Below the pieces are notes generated by a model. It was not told the DNA's origin. It did not search any database and worked only from the letters and a program-made list of their open reading frames with translations. Position numbers and translations under genes: made by a program. From Archivesica marissinica (taxonomy: Eukaryota > Mollusca > Bivalvia > Venerida > Vesicomyidae): a DNA stretch of 64,000 nucleotides. Where the stretch lies: positions 24,799,376-24,863,375 of the forward strand of contig CM026401.1 in the NCBI GenBank assembly GCA_014843695.1. The letters run 5' to 3'. Shown in pieces: positions 58,101-64,000 of the stretch (the stretch's first letter is position 1; every line of letters starts with the position of its first letter).

Positions 58101-61100
58101 TACATGTAAAACCATCGCTTACATAAGTGAAGTCGAGGACCACAGAACAGATACATGTCAAACCATCGCTTACATAAGTGAAGTCGAGGACCACAGAACA
58201 GATACATGTCAAACCATCGCTTACATAAGTGAAGTCGAAGACCACAGAACAGATACATGTCAAACCATCGCTTACATAAGTGAAGTCTAGGACCACAGAA
58301 CAGATACATGTAAAACCATCGCTTACATAAGTGAAGTCTAGGACCACAGAACAGATACATGTCAAACCATCGCTTACATAAGTGAAGTCTAGGACCACAG
58401 AACAGATACATGTCAAACCATCGCTTACATAAGTGAAGTCTAGGACCACAGAACAGATACATGTCAAACCATCGCTTACATAAGTGAAGTCTAGGACCAC
58501 AGAACAGATATATGTCAAACCATCGCTTACATAAGTGAAGTCGAGGACCACAGAACAGATACATGTCAAACCATCGCTTACATAAGTGAAGTCGAGGACC
58601 ACAGAACAGATACATGTCAAACATCGCTTACATAAGTGAAGTCGAGGACCACAGAACAGATACATGTAAAACCATCGCTTACATAAGTGAAGTCGAAGAC
58701 AACAGAACAGATACATGTCAAACAATCACTTACATAAGTGAAGTCGAGGACCACAGAACAGATACATGTCAAACCATCGCTTACATAAGTGAAGTCTAGG
58801 ACCACAGAACAGATACATGTCAAACCATCGCTTACATAAGTGAAGTCTAGGACCACAGAACAGATACATGTCAAACCATCGCTTACATAAGTGAAGTCTA
58901 GGACCACAGAACAGATATATGTCAAACCATCGCTTACATAAGTGAAGTCGAGGACCACAGAACAGATACATGTCAAACCATCGCTTACATAAGTGAAGTC
59001 GAGGACCACAGAACAGATATATGTCAAACATCGCTTACATAAGTGAAGTCGAGGACCACAGAACAGATACATGTCAAACCATCGCTTACATAAGTGAAGT
59101 CGAAGACAACAGAACAGATACATGTCAAACAATCACTTACATAAGTGAAGTCGAGGACCACAGAACAGATACATGTAAAACCATCGCTTACATAAGTGAA
59201 GTCTAGGACCACAGAACAGATACATGTAAAACCATCGCTTACATAAGTGAAGTCTAGGACCACAGAACAGATATATGTCAAACATCGCTTACATAAGTGA
59301 AGTCTAGGACGACAGAACAGATATATGTCAAACATCGCTTACATAAGTGAAGTCGAGGACCACAGAACAGATACATGTCAAACCATCGCTTACATAAGTG
59401 AAGTCGAAGACAACAGAACAGATACATGTCAAACAATCACTTACATAAGTGAAGTCGAGGACCACAGAACAGATACATGTAAAACCATCGCTTACATAAG
59501 TGAAGTCGAGGACCACAGAACAGATACATGTAAAACCATCGCTTACATAAGTGAAGTCGAGGACAACAGAACAGATACATGTAAAACCATCACTTACATA
59601 AGTGAAGTCGAAGACCACAGAACAGATACATGTCAAACCATCGCTTACATAAGTGAAGTCGAAGACCACAGAACAGATACATGTCAAACATCGCTTACAT
59701 AAGTGAAGTCGAGGACCACAGAACAGATACATGTCAAACCATCGCTTACATAAGTGAAGTCGAAGGACCACAGAACAGATACATGTCAAACCATCGCTTA
59801 CATAAGTGAAGTCTAGGACCACAGAACAGATACATGTCAAACGATCGCTTACATAAGTGAAGTCTAGGACCACAGAACAGATACATGTCAAACCATCGCT
59901 TACATAAGTGAAGTCGAGGACCACAGAACAGATACATGTCAAACCATCGCTTACATAAGTGAAGTCGAGGACCACAGAACAGATACATGTCAAACCATCG
60001 CTTACATAAGTGAAGTCGAGGACCACAGAACAGATACATGTCAAACACGCTTACATAAGTGAAGTCAGGACCACAGAACAGATACATGTAAACCATCGCT
60101 TACATAAGTGAAGTCTACGACCACAGAACAGATACATGTCAAACCATCGCTTACATAAGTGAAGTCTAGGACCACAGAACAGATACATGTCAAACCATCG
60201 CTTACATAAGTGAAGTCGAGGACCACAGAACAGATACATGTCAAACCATCGCTTACATAAGTGAAGTCGAGGACCACAGAACAGATACATGTCAAACAAT
60301 CACTTACATAAGTGAAGTCTAAGACGACAGAACAGATATATGTCAAACATCGCTTACATAAGTGAAGTCGAGGACCACAGAACAGATACATGTAAAACCA
60401 TCGCTTACATAAGTGAAGTCGAAGACAACAGAACAGATACATGTCAAACAATCACTTACATAAGTGAAGTCGAGGACCACAGAACAGATACATGTAAAAC
60501 CATCGCTTACATAAGTGAAGTCTAGGACCACAGAACAGATACATGTAAAACCATCGCTTACATAAGTGAAGTCTAGGACGACAGAACAGATATATGTCAA
60601 ACATCGCTTACATAAGTGAAGTCTAGGACGACAGAACAGATATATGTCAAACATCGCTTACATAAGTGAAGTCGGACACAGAAAGACACAGACAGATACA
60701 TGTCAAACAATCACTTACATAAGTGAAGTCGAGGACCACAGAACAGATACATGTAAAACCATCGCTTACATAAGTGAAGTCGAGGACCACAGAACAGATA
60801 CATGTAAAACCATCGCTTACATAAGTGAAGTCGAGGACAACAGAACAGATACATGTAAAACCATCACTTACATAAGTGAAGTCGAAGACCACAGAACAGA
60901 TACATGTCAAACCATCGCTTACATAAGTGAAGTCGAAGACAACAGAACAGATACATGTCAAACAATCACTTACATAAGTGAAGTCGAGGACCACAGAACA
61001 GATACATGTCAAACCATCGCTTACATAAGTGAAGTCGAAGACCACAGAACAGATACATGTCAAACCATCGCTTACATAAGTGAAGTCTAGGACCACAGAA

Positions 61101-64000
61101 CAGATACATCTAAAACGATCGCTTACATAAGTGAAGTCTAGGACCACAGAACAGATACATGTCAAACCATCGCTTACATAAGTGAAGTCTAGGACCACAG
61201 AACAGATACATGTCAAACCATCGCTTACATAAGTGAAGTCGACGACCACAGAACAGATACATGTCAAACCATCGCTTACATAAGTGAAGTCGAAGACCAC
61301 AGAACAGATACATGTCAAACCATCGCTTACATAAGTGAAGTCTAAGGACCACAGAACAGATACATGTAAAACCATCGCTTACATAAGTGAAGTCTACGAC
61401 CACAGAACAGATACATGTCAAACGATCGCTTACATAAGTGAAGTCTAGGACCACAGAACAGATATATGTCAAACCATCGCTTACATAAGTGAAGTCGAGG
61501 ACCACAGAACAGATACATGTCAAACCATCGCTTACATAAGTGAAGTCGAGGACCACAGAACAGATACATGTCAAACCATCGCTTACATAAGTGAAGTCGA
61601 GGACCACAGAACAGATACATGTCAAACCATCGCTTACATAAGTGAAGTCGAGGACCACAGAACAGATACATGTCAAACAATCGCTTACATAAGTGAAGTC
61701 GAGGACCACAGAACAGATACATGTCAAACATCGCTTACATAAGTGAAGTCTAGGACCACAGAACAGATACATGTCAAACATCGCTTACATAAGTGAAGTC
61801 GAGGACCACAGAACAGATACATGTCAAACCATCGCTTACATAAGTGAAGTCGAGGACCACAGAACAGATACATGTCAAACCATCGCTTACATAAGTGAAG
61901 TCGAGGACCACAGAACAGATACATGTCAAACCATCGCTTACATAAGTGAAGTCGAGGACCACAGAACAGATACATGTCAAACCATCGCTTACATAAGTGA
62001 AGTCGAGGACCACAGAACAGATACATGTCAAACATCGCTTACATAAGTGAAGTCGAGGACCACAGAACAGATACATGTCAAACCATCGCTTACATAAGTG
62101 AAGTCGAAGACCACAGAACAGATACATGTCAAACCATCGCTTACATAAGTGAAGTCGAGGACCACAGAACAGATACATGTAAAACCATCGCTTACATAAG
62201 TGAAGTCTAGGACCACAGAACAGATACATGTCAAACCATCGCTTACATAAGTGAAGTCTAGGACCACAGAACAGATACATGTCAAACCATCGCTTACATA
62301 AGTGAAGTCGAGGACCACAGAACAGATACATGTCAAACCATCGCTTACATAAGTGAAGTCGAAGACCACAGAACAGATACATGTCAAACCATCGCTTACA
62401 TAAGTGAAGTCGAAGACAACAGAACAGATACATGTCAAACAATCACTTACATAAGTGAAGTCGAGGACCACAGAACAGATACATGTAAAACCATCGCTTA
62501 CATAAGTGAAGTCGAGGACCACAGAACAGATACATGTAAAACCATCGCTTACATAAGTGAAGTCGAGGACAACAGAACAGATACATGTAAAACCATCACT
62601 TACATAAGTGAAGTCGAAGACCACAGAACAGATACATGTCAAACCATCGCTTACATAAGTGAAGTCGAAGACAACAGAACAGATACATGTCAAACAATCA
62701 CTTACATAAGTGAAGTCGAGGACCACAGAACAGATACATGTCAAACCATCGCTTACATAAGTGAAGTCGAGGACCACAGAACAGATACATGTCAAACCAT
62801 CGCTTACATAAGTGAAGTCTAGGACCACAGAACAGATACATGTAAAACCATCGCTTACATAAGTGAAGTCGAGGACCACAGAACAGATACATGTCAAACC
62901 ATCGCTTACATAAGTGAAGTCGAGGACCACAGAACAGATACATGTCAAACCATCGCTTACATAAGTGAAGTCGAGGACCACAGAACAGATACATGTCAAA
63001 CCATCGCTTACATAAGTGAAGTCGAAGACCACAGAACAGATACATGTCAAACATCGCTTACATAAGTGAAGTCTAGGACCACAGAACAGATACATGTCAA
63101 ACCATCGCTTACATAAGTGAAGTCGAGGACCACAGAACAGATACATGTCAAACCATCGCTTACATAAGTGAAGTCTAGGACCACAGAACAGATACATGTC
63201 AAACCATCGCTTACATAAGTGAAGTCTAGGACCACAGAACAGATACATGTCAAACCATCGCTTACATAAGTGAAGTCGAGGACCACAGAACAGATACATG
63301 TCAAACCATCGCTTACATAAGTGAAGTCGAGGACCACAGAACAGATACATGTCAAACCATCGCTTACATAAGTGAAGTCTAGGACCACAGAACAGATATA
63401 TGTCAAACATCGCTTACATAAGTGAAGTCGAGGACCACAGAACAGATACATGTAAAACCATCGCTTACATAAGTGAAGTCGAGGACCACAGAACAGATAC
63501 ATGTCAAACCATCGCTTACATAAGTGAAGTCTAAGGACCACAGAACAGATACATGTAAAACCATCGCTTACATAAGTGAAGTCTACGACCACAGAACAGA
63601 TACATGTCAAACCATCGCTTACATAAGTGAAGTCTAGGACCACAGAACAGATACATGTCAAACCATCGCTTACATAAGTGAAGTCTACGAACACAGAACA
63701 GATACATGTCAAACCATCGCTTACATAAGTGAAGTCTACGACCACAGAACAGATACATGTCAAACCATCGCTTACATAAGTGAAGTCTAGGACCACAGAA
63801 CAGATATATGTCAAACCATCGCTTACATAAGTGAAGTCGAGGACCACAGAACAGATACATGTCAAACCATCGCTTACATAAGTGAAGTCGAGGACCACAG
63901 AACAGATACATGTCAAACATCGCTTACATAAGTGAAGTCGAGGACCACAGAACAGATACATGTAAAACCATCGCTTACATAAGTGAAGTCGAGGACCACA
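55157..64000. repeat. 51-bp satellite/minisatellite array, right part (continues past window)
   Basis: Same unit as left of the gap, about 173 copies, running to the last base. Variant blocks recur, for example units with TATATGTCAAACATCGCTTA next to TACGTGAAGTCGAG near 51.49, 52.25 and 55.51 kb, showing higher-order duplication on both sides of the gap. A few corrupted units (near 56.55, 60.05 and 60.67 kb) may be real or assembly joins. Confidence 0.97.

Noticed and set aside
47424..64000. Many 100-700-codon proteins on both strands (repeats of TCICSVVLDFTYVSDGL, MYLFCGPRLHLCKRWFD or EDHRTDTCQTIAYISEV)
   Set aside because: The unit is 51 bp, a multiple of three, so frames stay open automatically on both strands. 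No unit-level constraint on amino acids is visible.

Overview
The window is from a eukaryotic, AT-rich, repeat-laden genome, most likely a lophotrochozoan such as a bivalve or gastropod mollusc. That is an inference from GT-AG introns, tRNA-derived SINEs, pogo/Tigger, hAT, LINE and Ty3/Gypsy elements, and the extreme load of minisatellites. Nothing looks bacterial, and there is no operon, CRISPR array or phage.

About 35-40 kb of the 64 kb is tandem repeat. There are about a dozen different arrays with units of 19 to 68 bp. The largest is a 51-bp array from about 47.6 kb to the window end, interrupted by a gap of exactly 1000 N. The second largest is a 52-bp array from about 8.6 to 15.64 kb.

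Hidden between the arrays is what I read as one split host gene on the minus strand. The exons, in transcription order, are 42747-42647, 35300-35217, 33896-33713, 28262-28077, then (after at least one exon I could not find) 15709-15641 and 8537-8420, and perhaps a terminal exon at 8272-8166 with a stop and an AATAAA signal. Each internal exon has AG and GT borders, and the reading frame carries exactly across the first four exons and across the 15.7-kb to 8.5-kb pair. I do not recognise the protein; it is polar with coiled-coil-like stretches. Seen this way, most arrays are intronic.

The most interesting observation is that several arrays are copies of this gene's own exon-intron borders. The 68-bp array (41.49-42.70 kb) repeats the 3' end of one exon plus its 5' splice site about 18 times. 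The 52-bp array repeats an exon end plus donor about 136 times and fills a whole 7.1-kb intron. A 69-bp duplication repeats a third exon end and donor. A 68-bp triplication repeats an acceptor and exon start.

Region by region: 41-7240 is a full-length minus-strand LINE with a 15-bp target-site duplication and poly(A) end, split by a 1642-bp TIR element. 7307-8078 is a hAT-type element with an 8-bp TSD. 8.17-15.7 kb holds the gene's 3' exons and the 52-bp array. 15.8-21.5 kb holds 29-, 19-, 25- and 20-bp arrays. 21.7-27 kb is a nest: a Ty3/Gypsy pol remnant carries a SINE (13-bp TSD) and a 2789-bp pogo/Tigger transposon inserted at a TA inside the catalytic motif of the reverse transcriptase. 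28.1-32.1 kb has an exon, its duplicated border, and 42/44- and 29-bp arrays. 32.4-33.7 kb has three SINEs in a row and a TIR-element copy. 33.7-35.3 kb has two exons. 35.4-42.7 kb has 37-, 19- (E-box), 54/43- and 68-bp arrays. 42.8-45.0 kb is a 31-bp array. 46.4-47.5 kb is a non-autonomous pogo-like element. From there to the end is the 51-bp array.

Nearly all long open frames in the arrays are by-products of repetition, not genes.
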